The position numbers and the translations under genes were made by a program. Under the pieces are notes generated by a model, which made no database searches, had not been told where the DNA came from, and worked only from the letters and a program-made list of their open reading frames with translations. Positions 1 through 7,663 of a DNA stretch of 18,237 nucleotides are shown piece by piece; position 1 is the stretch's first letter; every line of letters begins with the position of its first letter. The DNA is from CAURNT01 sp963526495 (lineage in GTDB: Bacteria > Fusobacteriota > Fusobacteriia > Fusobacteriales > Leptotrichiaceae): positions 1 to 18,237 of the forward strand of contig CAURNT010000025.1 in NCBI GenBank assembly GCA_963526495.1. Direction: 5' to 3'.

Positions 1-2429
1 CATTAGGAACTACATTGAATGTTGTAGGACAAGGAACACCAGCAGCAGACTTTGCAGGAGCAAGTGGAAATATTAAAGTTGTAGCTTCTGAAGATACAAC
101 AAATAAGATATCTAAACTTGAAATCCAATTAGCTGAAGCATTGAAAGATATTAAATCTATCCAAAATGGAGATACTAAAATTACTTTAGGAAAAGATGGA
201 GTTTCAGTATCTGGACAAGATGGAAAAGCTACTGTAGGAATCAATGGTGGAAATGGAACAGATGGAGCATCAGTATCAGTTAATGGTAAGGACGGTAAAG
301 ACGGAGTAACTATTAAGGGAACAGATGGAACAAATGGATCATCAATAGTTGTACATGGAAAAGACGGTAAAGATGGAAAAGATGGAGTAACTATTAAAGG
401 TGGAGATGGAACAAATGGAGCAACAATTACATTTGATAAGAAAGCAGACGGTACTGGAACAGGTTCTATAACTGGACTTAAAGATCCTGAATTAGAAAAC
501 GGAAAACCAAAAGATCCAACAGCAGCAACTACAGTAAATTATGTAACTAACCAAATTGAAGGTGCTAAGACTGATATTACAAATAATATTAAGAATATTG
601 TTGATGGTGGTATGACTTATAATGGAAATTCTGGAGATGCTGTTAAAGTTAAGTTAAATGAAGCAGTAAATATCAAAGGTGAAGGTACTTATACTGGAAC
701 AGATTCTGCAACTGGAAATATAGCAGTTGTAGGTGACAATAAAAATAGTACACTTGAAATTAAGCTTAATAAAGCATTACAAAATATTGAATCTATCCAA
801 AATGGAGATACTAAAGTTACTTTAGGAAAAGATGGAGTTTCAGTATCTGGAAAAGATGGAAAAGCTAATGTAGCAATTAATGGTGGAAATGGTACAAATG
901 GAGCATCAGTATCAGTTAATGGTAAGGACGGTAAAGACGGAGTAACTATTAAAGGAACAGATGGAACAAATGGATCATCAATAGTTGTTAATGGAAAAGA
1001 TGGAAAACCAGGAGTAACAATTAATGGTGGAAATGGAACAGATGGAAAAGATGGAAGTATTAGCTTCGCTAAAGATGGAGAAAATGGTACAGGTTCTATA
1101 ACTGGACTTAAAGATCCTGAATTTAATAAAGATGGAACACCAAAAGATAAAACAGCAGCAGCAACAGTAAACTATGTAACAAATGAAATTAAAAATGTTA
1201 CAAACAATATTAATAATGCTATTGCTACAATGGATAAAGGTCTAAACTTTGTTGGAAATGATAATGAAAAAGTTAACGCTAAATTAGATGGAACTGTAAG
1301 TATAAAAGGTGAAGGTACTGTGCCTACAGGAACTAATACAGCAGCTAACAACATTAAAGTTGAAAAAGATACAACAGATAAATCTACAGGATTAGTTGTT
1401 AAACTTGCTGATAAATTAACTGGAATGACTGGATTTGAAACTAAAGAAGAAGAAGGTAAGAAAGTTACTATTAATAAAGATGGTATTACTTTTGCTAAAG
1501 ATGGAAAAGATGGAACAGGTGTAATAACTGGTCTTAAAGATCCTGAATTAAACGAAGATGGAACACCAAAAGATAAAACAGCAGCAGCAACAGTAAATTA
1601 TGTAAATACTGAAATTAATAAATCAAGAACTATCGTTTATAAAGCTGATAATCAAACAAAAGGTTCTGTATCATTAGATAAAGGTATGGAATTTAAAGGT
1701 GATAGTAATATAACAACTAAAGCTGATAAAGATGGTGTTGTTGAATTCAAATTAAGCAAAAACCTTGATTTATCAACTAAAGTAGGACCAAATTATACTC
1801 TAGGTACTATAAAAGGAATTAAGACTGATGAAAAAGATCCAACATCTGTTGCAACAGTAGATTATGTTGAAGCTAAGATGGGAGATACAGCTAAGATTGC
1901 AACTAAAGCATTAGTTGGTGTGGCAAATGCAGTAGCTATGGCAAACTTACCTCAAGTTAATAATGTTGGAAACAACAGACATGTTGTATCAGCAGCTTAT
2001 GGACACTATGAAGGTCAAAATGCATTAGCATTAGGAATAAGTGGTATAAACAAAGAAAGAACAGTAGTTTATAAAGGAAGTGCAGCATTAAATACTAATG
2101 GTAAGATAGCTTTAGGAGTAGGAGTAGGATATCAGTTTGGAACAGATAAACATGATGAAATTCAAAATGATGCAAGTGTTAAGGCACTTAAAGAAGAAGT
2201 AGCAGTACTTAAGAATAAAGATGCTAAAAACACAAATATCATTACTGAACTTAAGGAATTAATGAAGAAAAAAGATATTGAAAATGAGTACAAATCATAT
2301 AGACTTGAAGAGGAAAATAAAGAAATCAAATCTTACATTGATGAATTAAGAAAAGAAAATGAAAAAACTAGAGAAGAACTTAAGAAATTAATGGAAGCAG
2401 TTAAAGAGAAAAAAGCTGAAACTAAATAA
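1..2429 (+). CDS. YadA-like trimeric autotransporter adhesin, 3' part (5' end outside window)
   Basis: The frame is open to the left edge, so this is the C-terminal part of a longer surface adhesin; residues are counted from the TTG at 15, which is not a true start. About 620 residues of passenger contain Gly-Lys-Asp-Gly / Thr-Asp-Gly-Thr-Asn-Gly repeats and three copies of a linker reading GLKDPE...ATVNYV, as in stalks and necks of trimeric autotransporters (Hia/YadA/Hep_Hag type). A helical neck (from GDTAKIATKAL) leads to a YadA-type anchor with four amphipathic strands ending in GVGVGYQF, residue 708, which looks like an outer-membrane beta-signal. Known family members normally stop there. 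This protein continues for about 95 residues of charged, heptad-like sequence rich in Lys and Glu, predicted to sit in the periplasm as a coiled coil. Likely role: adhesion to host or other cells. The family call is secure; the ligand is unknown. Confidence 0.9.
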   Translation, partial: LGTTLNVVGQGTPAADFAGASGNIKVVASEDTTNKISKLEIQLAEALKDIKSIQNGDTKITLGKDGVSVSGQDGKATVGINGGNGTDGASVSVNGKDGKDGVTIKGTDGTNGSSIVVHGKDGKDGKDGVTIKGGDGTNGATITFDKKADGTGTGSITGLKDPELENGKPKDPTAATTVNYVTNQIEGAKTDITNNIKNIVDGGMTYNGNSGDAVKVKLNEAVNIKGEGTYTGTDSATGNIAVVGDNKNSTLEIKLNKALQNIESIQNGDTKVTLGKDGVSVSGKDGKANVAINGGNGTNGASVSVNGKDGKDGVTIKGTDGTNGSSIVVNGKDGKPGVTINGGNGTDGKDGSISFAKDGENGTGSITGLKDPEFNKDGTPKDKTAAATVNYVTNEIKNVTNNINNAIATMDKGLNFVGNDNEKVNAKLDGTVSIKGEGTVPTGTNTAANNIKVEKDTTDKSTGLVVKLADKLTGMTGFETKEEEGKKVTINKDGITFAKDGKDGTGVITGLKDPELNEDGTPKDKTAAATVNYVNTEINKSRTIVYKADNQTKGSVSLDKGMEFKGDSNITTKADKDGVVEFKLSKNLDLSTKVGPNYTLGTIKGIKTDEKDPTSVATVDYVEAKMGDTAKIATKALVGVANAVAMANLPQVNNVGNNRHVVSAAYGHYEGQNALALGISGINKERTVVYKGSAALNTNGKIALGVGVGYQFGTDKHDEIQNDASVKALKEEVAVLKNKDAKNTNIITELKELMKKKDIENEYKSYRLEEENKEIKSYIDELRKENEKTREELKKLMEAVKEKKAETK
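156..352 (+). repeat. Long direct repeat in adhesin gene, copy 1
   Basis: About 197 bp nearly identical to 792-988, offset 636 bp (212 codons), in the same reading frame. It encodes the segment from SIQNGDTK to the GSSIVV motif. It is long and similar enough to support in-frame deletion or duplication by homologous recombination. Confidence 0.85.
792..988 (+). repeat. Long direct repeat in adhesin gene, copy 2
   Basis: Second copy of the repeat at 156-352, with only scattered differences (for example Gln to Lys after VSVSG). Recombination between the copies would remove exactly 212 codons from the stalk and keep the frame. Confidence 0.85.
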
Positions 2430-2450
2430 TTAAAGTTATGATCTAAAATT

Positions 2451-2481
2451 AGAGGAAGAAGTAAAATTCTTCCTCTTTTTT
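2451..2481 (+). terminator. Intrinsic terminator of the adhesin gene
   Basis: A perfect 10-bp stem (AGAGGAAGAA / TTCTTCCTCT) with a 6-nt loop is followed by a T run, 21 bases after the adhesin stop codon. Confidence 0.92.
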
Positions 2482-2553
2482 ATTCATATATTGTTTTAGT
2501 ATATATAATATAGATTTATGATAGTTTATTAGATATATGTTTTATAAATTTTA

Positions 2554-2582
2554 TTGACTTAACTTTTTTAAAGTGTTATTAT
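2554..2582 (+). promoter_or_regulatory. Promoter of the ATP synthase operon
   Basis: TTGACT at 2554-2559, a 17-bp spacer, then TATTAT at 2577-2582: a good sigma-70-type match. It lies 31 bp before the atpI start codon and downstream of the adhesin terminator. No second promoter of similar quality was seen inside the operon. Confidence 0.75.
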
Positions 2583-2612
2583 TTATGTATAGGTAAGTTA
2601 AGGAGAGAGATT

Positions 2613-2978
2613 ATGGTTAAAGAAATGAAACAATTATTTATTATTAATTTAGTAGCATCATTATTAATATTATTGATTGGATTAATTTTCTTTTCATCAC
2701 AATTAATGTTCTTATCTTTAGGTATATTTGTTTCAGTAATATCTAATCTTATATTGTTATATGCTGTATATAAAGTGGTATACAGAAAATCAGGGAAGGG
2801 ATCAATGTTTATAGATTATTCTAAAAGATATATTCTATACATTATATCTCTTTATTTTGTTTATAAACTAAGCAATAGATTTTTTGTTGAAAATACAGTA
2901 TCTAATATAATATTCACAGCATTAGGATTTTTTGCTATTCAGATTAGCTTATACTTAAAACAAATATTAAAGATTTAA
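2613..2978 (+). CDS. atpI: ATP synthase subunit I (AtpI)
   Basis: A 121-residue hydrophobic protein with four predicted membrane segments (about 8-26, 30-52, 70-87, 98-118), a short positively charged loop (VYRKSGKGS) between the second and third, and a Lys-rich C-terminus. This size and layout, placed directly before atpB as first gene of the operon, is typical of AtpI. In other bacteria AtpI helps assemble the c-ring; it is not part of the final motor. The family is weakly conserved, so position carries much of the call. The ATG at 2613 is preceded by AGGAGAG at 2601-2607 at good spacing. Confidence 0.85.
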   Translation: MVKEMKQLFIINLVASLLILLIGLIFFSSQLMFLSLGIFVSVISNLILLYAVYKVVYRKSGKGSMFIDYSKRYILYIISLYFVYKLSNRFFVENTVSNIIFTALGFFAIQISLYLKQILKI

Positions 2979-3003
2979 GTGCTTCAGAAAGGAGATGGTT
3001 TAA

Positions 3004-3918
3004 TTGCCAAAGAAAATTGGATTCTTAGGTTGGATAGGAATAATATTTTTAATGGGTTTGATAGTTAATATAGGACTTGCATTAATTTCCACTTTTCTAC
3101 CTGTTGCTTTCCAAAAACCAGAAGGAATAATTGAGGCACCTGAAGTATTTTTTAGTATACCTTTAGGACATTATGTCCTTAATATTAACCAAACGGTAGC
3201 TAATACTTGGGCTGTTATGGCAGTTATAATAGTTATTTTAATACTTGGAACAAGAAACTTGAGTATAGATAATCCTGGTTTTTTTCAATTAGTATTAGAG
3301 GAGTATTATAACTTCATAAATAACCAGTTTTTAGAAGGATTTGGTAAATATAAAGGGACATTTATGGGATTTTTCTCAGCAATGTTTTCAATGATATTAC
3401 TATTAAATATTTCTATGTTCCTATTTCCTTTTGTAGTTATGTGGAAACATACGGAAAATGGATTATTAATTAAGCCTTTTTTTAGAACGGCAACAGCTGA
3501 TATGAATACGACGGTAGGAATAGCTATAGTTGTGTTTATAATCTTTATAGGTGCTGCAATTTATAGAATGGGATTTATGGGTCTTATGAAAGAATTATGT
3601 CAACCTTTCATATTTATGTTCCCTATAAATGTAGTCGGAGAATTTGCAAAACCAATAAATATATCTATGAGATTATTTGGTAATATGTTTGCAGGTCTTG
3701 TAATAATGTCACTTGTATACGGTTTAGTAATGCCTAATGTTTTACCTAATATTACAGGTAACTTATTAAAAGGAAGTTTAAGTTTTGCTGTAGGATGGCC
3801 AAATGTAATACAGGTATATTTAGATTTCTTTATAGGTATATTACAAGCATTTGTATTTACAGTACTATCTTCTGTATATATTAAACAAATGTTAATAGGA
3901 GATGAAGAGGAAGAATAA
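3004..3918 (+). CDS. atpB: F1Fo ATP synthase subunit a
   Basis: Membrane stator subunit that forms the ion half-channels against the c-ring. 304 residues with five to six hydrophobic helices. The essential Arg is at residue 223 in the signature SMRLFGNMFAG; the last helix region has the expected QVYLDFFIGILQAFVFT pattern. The protein ends in an acidic GDEEEE tail. The start is a TTG, chosen because AAAGGAGATGG (2988-2998) sits just upstream and the translated N-terminus (MPKKIGFLGW) leads straight into the first helix. It follows atpI by 25 nt and precedes atpE by 14 nt. The product call is secure; the start codon is likely. Confidence 0.96.
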   Translation: MPKKIGFLGWIGIIFLMGLIVNIGLALISTFLPVAFQKPEGIIEAPEVFFSIPLGHYVLNINQTVANTWAVMAVIIVILILGTRNLSIDNPGFFQLVLEEYYNFINNQFLEGFGKYKGTFMGFFSAMFSMILLLNISMFLFPFVVMWKHTENGLLIKPFFRTATADMNTTVGIAIVVFIIFIGAAIYRMGFMGLMKELCQPFIFMFPINVVGEFAKPINISMRLFGNMFAGLVIMSLVYGLVMPNVLPNITGNLLKGSLSFAVGWPNVIQVYLDFFIGILQAFVFTVLSSVYIKQMLIGDEEEE

Positions 3919-3932
3919 AATTAAGGAGGAGA

Positions 3933-4175
3933 ATGATGAACGAATCAATAATTAAAGCGGCAGCTCTTTTAGGAGCAGGAATAGCAGCTTGTGGTGGTAT
4001 AGGAGCAGGTCTTGGACAAGGTCTTGCAACAGCTGCAGCAGTAGAAGCAGTAGCAAGACAACCAGAAGCTAAAACAGATATAATGTCAACACTATTTATA
4101 GGGTGTGCAGTAACAGAATCAACTGGGATATTTGCATTAATCATTGCATTAATATTAGCATTAATTAAATCATAA
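3933..4175 (+). CDS. atpE: F1Fo ATP synthase subunit c, Na+-type rotor
   Basis: Rotor-ring proteolipid of 80 residues: two membrane helices joined by the polar loop ARQPE (41-45). Helix 1 has the Gly-rich packing motif GGIGAGLGQG; helix 2 carries the ion-binding Glu62. Compared with the known Na+ sites of Ilyobacter and Propionigenium (Gln32, Val63, Glu65, Ser66, Thr67, Tyr70), this protein has Gln29, Val60, Glu62, Ser63, Thr64 and Phe67. All ligand positions are kept; only the helper Tyr is replaced by Phe. I infer Na+ coupling. Two cysteines (20, 58) lie in the helices. Two ATGs are adjacent (3933 and 3936); the second is also possible. The Shine-Dalgarno TTAAGGAGGAG is the strongest in the operon, which fits the need for about ten copies per complex. 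Confidence 0.97.
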   Translation: MMNESIIKAAALLGAGIAACGGIGAGLGQGLATAAAVEAVARQPEAKTDIMSTLFIGCAVTESTGIFALIIALILALIKS

Positions 4176-4194
4176 TATTTGAAAGAGGGTAATT

Positions 4195-4698
4195 ATGGAA
4201 CAAAATAATAATTTAATAACAATAGATATACTAATGATAGTTCAAATTATTAACTTTTTCATATTAGTATATATCTTTCATAAATACTTCTATAAAAAAA
4301 TAGGTAAAGTTATCGAACAAAGAAAAAAGGTAGCTTTAAAAGATTTAGAATTAGTTAAGGAAGAGAGAGAAAAACTTGACGAACAAAAACAAAACTATGA
4401 AAAATTAAGAAAAGAAGCTAAAAGACGTGCCAATGATATAATAATAAAGGCAGAAAGACAAGCTGATGAAAGAAGAGAACAAATATTAGATAATGCAACA
4501 ACTACTCGTGATAGAATGATAATGAGAGCAGAATCTGATGTTCTTAAAATACATGATAACATTAAGGAACAACTTAAAGATGAAGTTTCTAAAATGGCAA
4601 CTGATCTTGCTGAAAAAATTATTAAGGAAAATATAGAAAAAAATCCTGAAATAGTAGATAAAAGTATAGATAAGTTTATAGATGAAGTAGGTGAATAA
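4195..4698 (+). CDS. atpF: F1Fo ATP synthase subunit b
   Basis: Peripheral-stalk subunit of 167 residues. One N-terminal membrane helix (about residues 7-29, ITIDILMIVQIINFFILVY) is followed by a long charged helix (about 35-150) rich in Glu, Lys and Arg that forms the right-handed coiled stalk. The C-terminal part (KIIKENIEKNPEIVDK) is the usual delta-binding end. Length is normal for a b subunit and a single b gene suggests a homodimer. AGAGGG lies upstream of the ATG; the gene follows atpE by 19 nt and precedes atpH by 2 nt, so translation of atpH may be coupled. Confidence 0.96.
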   Translation: MEQNNNLITIDILMIVQIINFFILVYIFHKYFYKKIGKVIEQRKKVALKDLELVKEEREKLDEQKQNYEKLRKEAKRRANDIIIKAERQADERREQILDNATTTRDRMIMRAESDVLKIHDNIKEQLKDEVSKMATDLAEKIIKENIEKNPEIVDKSIDKFIDEVGE

Positions 4699-4700
4699 TT

Positions 4701-5222
4701 ATGGATAGTATAAATGTATCTAAAAGATATGCACTAGCTATTTATGATTTTGCAACTGAAAACGATGAAGTATTTGAAGTATTTGAAGTACTTAATTTAC
4801 TTTTAGAACATATTAAAAATGATGAAGATTTTAAAAAATTCTTGAAATATCCTGTTATAGACAAGGAAGAAAAGAAAAAATTAATAAATCATATTTATAG
4901 TGATGTAAATAAACAATCATTGAAAATATTAGATTATCTTGTAGATAAGGATAGATTACTACATATTAAGGAAATATATGAAGAATATAGTAAAATATAT
5001 TATGAAAAACATAAGAAACTTATAGTTACAGCAATATTTCCTAAAGAATTAACTGAAGCACAAAAAGAAAAACTTACCGAAAACCTTAAAAAGTTAAAAG
5101 GTAAAGATGTAGTTATACATTATCGTATAGATGAAAAATTAATAGGTGGGGGACTTATTAGAATAAATGATGAAGTAATTGATGGTTCAATTAAGACACA
5201 ATTAAATAGTATAAAACGCTAA
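4701..5222 (+). CDS. atpH: F1Fo ATP synthase subunit delta
   Basis: The 173-residue subunit that links the top of F1 to the b stalk (OSCP homologue). The N-terminal helical domain has the family pattern RYALAIYDFA near the start; the C-terminal end has the diagnostic GGGLIRINDEVIDGSIKTQL. Length is typical. It begins 2 nt after the atpF stop with only a weak AGGTGA Shine-Dalgarno inside the atpF end, consistent with coupled translation. Residues EVFEVFEVL are encoded by three consecutive 9-bp units (4767-4793), a small in-frame tandem repeat. Confidence 0.95.
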   Translation: MDSINVSKRYALAIYDFATENDEVFEVFEVLNLLLEHIKNDEDFKKFLKYPVIDKEEKKKLINHIYSDVNKQSLKILDYLVDKDRLLHIKEIYEEYSKIYYEKHKKLIVTAIFPKELTEAQKEKLTENLKKLKGKDVVIHYRIDEKLIGGGLIRINDEVIDGSIKTQLNSIKR

Positions 5223-5246
5223 AATATATCGAGGGAGGTGTATTTT

Positions 5247-6752
5247 TTGAAGATTAAACCCGAAGAAATTAGTAGTATTATTCGTGATGAAATAGAAAAC
5301 TATAAGAAAAAATTAGATGTATCTAATGTAGGAGTAGTAGTAGAAGTAGGGGATGGTATTGCTAGAATTTATGGATTAGAAAATTCTATGGCTGGAGAAC
5401 TTTTAGTATTTCCTAATGGATCAAGTGGTATGATTTTAAACCTTGAAGAAAATAGTGTTGGTGCTGTTATTCTTGGAGAAACTAGAGGAATCAATGAAGG
5501 AGATATAGTTAAAGGTACAGGTCGTGTTGCTCAAGTTCCAGCAGGAGAAGAAATGCTAGGAAGAGTAGTTAATGCACTTGGAGAACCTATAGATGGTAAA
5601 GGTGCTATAAATCCTAAAAAATATATGGAAGTTGAAAGAGTTGCTTCTGGTATAATAGATAGAAAACCAGTTACAGAACCACTTCAAACAGGAATCAAAT
5701 CTATAGATGGTATGATACCTATAGGAAGAGGACAAAGAGAGTTAATAATAGGGGATAGACAAACAGGGAAAACAGCTATTGCCATTGATGCAATAATAAA
5801 TCAAAAAAATACAGATGTTTATTGTATATATGTAGCTATAGGTCAAAAAAGATCTACAGTTGCTCAAATTCAAAGAAAATTAGAAGAAAATGGTGCTATG
5901 GAATATACAACTATAGTAGCAGCTACAGCTAGTGAACCTGCACCATTACAATATCTTGCACCTTATGCAGGGGTTGCTATGGCAGAATATTTTATGGAAG
6001 AAGGGAAACATGTTTTAATAATATATGATGATCTTTCAAAACATGCTGTAGCTTATAGAGAAATGTCTCTATTACTAAAAAGACCACCTGGACGTGAGGC
6101 ATATCCTGGAGATGTATTCTATTTACATTCAAGATTACTTGAAAGAGCAGCTAAACTTAGTGATGAGTTAGGTGGAGGATCAATTACAGCTCTTCCTATA
6201 ATAGAAACACAAGCAGGAGATATATCAGCATATATTCCAACTAACGTAATATCAATTACAGATGGACAAATATTCTTAGAAAGTGATTTATTTAATTCAG
6301 GATTTAGACCTGCAGTTAATTCAGGATTCTCAGTATCACGTGTTGGAGGATCAGCACAAATTAAGGCTATGAAACAAGTTGCGGCTAAGGTTAAAATGGA
6401 GCTTGCTCAATATACAGAATTATTAGCATTTGCACAATTTGGTTCAGATTTAGATAAAGCTACTCGTGATCAGTTAAATCGTGGAGAAAGAATAATGAGT
6501 ATATTAAAGCAAAGACAGTATATGCCTATGCCAGTTGAAAAACAAGTTATATCTTTCTATATAGTAACTAAAGGATATGTTGATGATATAGATGTTGAAG
6601 ATGTACTAAACTTTGAAGAAGAATTAATTCAAAGTATGGAAAGCTCTTCAGATATCTTAATTAAGATAAGAGAAACAAAAGAAATAACTAAAGAAATAGA
6701 TGAAGAATTAGAAGACTTTATTAAAACGTTTAAAAAAGACTTTGTTCATTAA
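5247..6752 (+). CDS. atpA: F1Fo ATP synthase subunit alpha
   Basis: Non-catalytic nucleotide-binding subunit of F1. I place the start at TTG 5247 (501 residues, beginning MKIKPEEISS): the Shine-Dalgarno GAGGGAGGTG (5231-5240) lies 6 nt before it, whereas the upstream in-frame GTG at 5238 falls inside that ribosome-binding site, and alpha subunits of related bacteria usually begin with this MKI(K/R)PEEIS motif. Walker A is GDRQTGKT at about 169-176; the Walker B strand is HVLIIYDDLSKHA; the arginine finger lies in SVSRVGGSAQ. Length and all motifs are normal. It sits 24 nt after atpH and 15 nt before atpG. Confidence 0.97.
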   Translation: MKIKPEEISSIIRDEIENYKKKLDVSNVGVVVEVGDGIARIYGLENSMAGELLVFPNGSSGMILNLEENSVGAVILGETRGINEGDIVKGTGRVAQVPAGEEMLGRVVNALGEPIDGKGAINPKKYMEVERVASGIIDRKPVTEPLQTGIKSIDGMIPIGRGQRELIIGDRQTGKTAIAIDAIINQKNTDVYCIYVAIGQKRSTVAQIQRKLEENGAMEYTTIVAATASEPAPLQYLAPYAGVAMAEYFMEEGKHVLIIYDDLSKHAVAYREMSLLLKRPPGREAYPGDVFYLHSRLLERAAKLSDELGGGSITALPIIETQAGDISAYIPTNVISITDGQIFLESDLFNSGFRPAVNSGFSVSRVGGSAQIKAMKQVAAKVKMELAQYTELLAFAQFGSDLDKATRDQLNRGERIMSILKQRQYMPMPVEKQVISFYIVTKGYVDDIDVEDVLNFEEELIQSMESSSDILIKIRETKEITKEIDEELEDFIKTFKKDFVH

Positions 6753-6767
6753 TGAAAGGAAGTAATT

Positions 6768-7652
6768 ATGGCATCAAATATGAAAGAAATAAAGGCTAGA
6801 ATTACAAGTATAAGTAATTCGAAGCAAATAACTAATGCTATGAATATTGTTTCTTCGACAAAGTTTAAAAAATTCCAAGTTCTTACATTTAAAACAAGAG
6901 AATATGAAAAAGCATTAGAAGAAACACTTTCTAATCTTTTAACAGATCTTGGTGATAGACATAATATATTATTTGAAGGTAAAAAAGATGTCAAAAATGT
7001 AGGTATAATAGTTGTTAGTTCTGATAGAGGACTTTGTGGTTCTTTTAATACCAATGCTTTAAAAAGAATGGGAAAAATGATTAAAAGATTTAAAAAAGAA
7101 GGGAAAACTGTATCAGTAATAACTATAGGAAGAAAAGCTCGTGATTATTGTAAAAGTAGAGATATAAACGTAGATAGTGAATTTATACAATTGATTCCTG
7201 AAACTATGTTTGAAAAAGCTAAGATTATAAGCGAAGATATTGTAGATTTCTATCTAAATGATCATTATGATGAAGTATATATCATATACTCTAAATTCGT
7301 ATCAGTTATTAGCTATAATCTAGTTGAAGAAAAACTACTTCCTTTTAGTAGACCTGAAAGTATAAAAGAAAAGGTTGTTGATAATAAAAAAGGGAGAAGA
7401 TATATTTTTGAACCTGATGAAAATAATGTACTTATAGAATTTTTACCAAAAATGTTAAATAATAGACTTTATCAAGCGTTTCTTGAAACATCAGCTAGTG
7501 AACATTCAGCTAGAATGTCAGCTATGAAAAATGCAAGTGATAATGCGACAGAGATGATAGATAAATTAACATTAGAGTATAATAGAGTAAGACAAGGATT
7601 AATAACACAAGAATTAACAGAGATAATAAGTGGATCACAGGCTATAAAATAA
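6768..7652 (+). CDS. atpG: F1Fo ATP synthase subunit gamma
   Basis: Central rotor shaft of F1, 294 residues. The N-terminal helix (MKEIKARITSISNSKQIT, then NAM...) and the C-terminal helix (MSAMKNASDNATEMIDKL, then NRVRQGLITQELTEIISG) are the two strands of the coiled coil that turns inside the alpha3-beta3 ring, and both match the family closely. The middle Rossmann-like domain contains SSDRGLCGSFN. The ATG at 6768 has AAAGGAAG upstream. It ends 11 nt before atpD. Confidence 0.97.
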   Translation: MASNMKEIKARITSISNSKQITNAMNIVSSTKFKKFQVLTFKTREYEKALEETLSNLLTDLGDRHNILFEGKKDVKNVGIIVVSSDRGLCGSFNTNALKRMGKMIKRFKKEGKTVSVITIGRKARDYCKSRDINVDSEFIQLIPETMFEKAKIISEDIVDFYLNDHYDEVYIIYSKFVSVISYNLVEEKLLPFSRPESIKEKVVDNKKGRRYIFEPDENNVLIEFLPKMLNNRLYQAFLETSASEHSARMSAMKNASDNATEMIDKLTLEYNRVRQGLITQELTEIISGSQAIK

Positions 7653-7663
7653 TAGGAGGAAAG

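Noticed and set aside
240..420. Adhesin repeats as a CRISPR array
   Set aside because: The repeats are coding, in frame, directly adjacent and encode Gly-Lys-Asp-Gly stalk units; there are no unique spacers.
3881..4144. Minus-strand open frame opposite atpE
   Set aside because: It mirrors the Gly/Ala-rich coding bias of subunit c, has no ribosome-binding site and resembles no protein.
4767..4793. Three 9-bp units in atpH as a phase-variation tract
   Set aside because: Units are multiples of three and too few; changes would add or remove three residues only, not switch the gene.
5238..5246. Upstream GTG start for atpA
   Set aside because: The GTG lies inside the GGGAGGTG ribosome-binding site; the TTG at 5247 is well spaced and gives the usual alpha N-terminus.
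6749..7054. Minus-strand open frame opposite atpG
   Set aside because: No ribosome-binding site or plausible promoter, and the opposite strand is a well conserved atpG.
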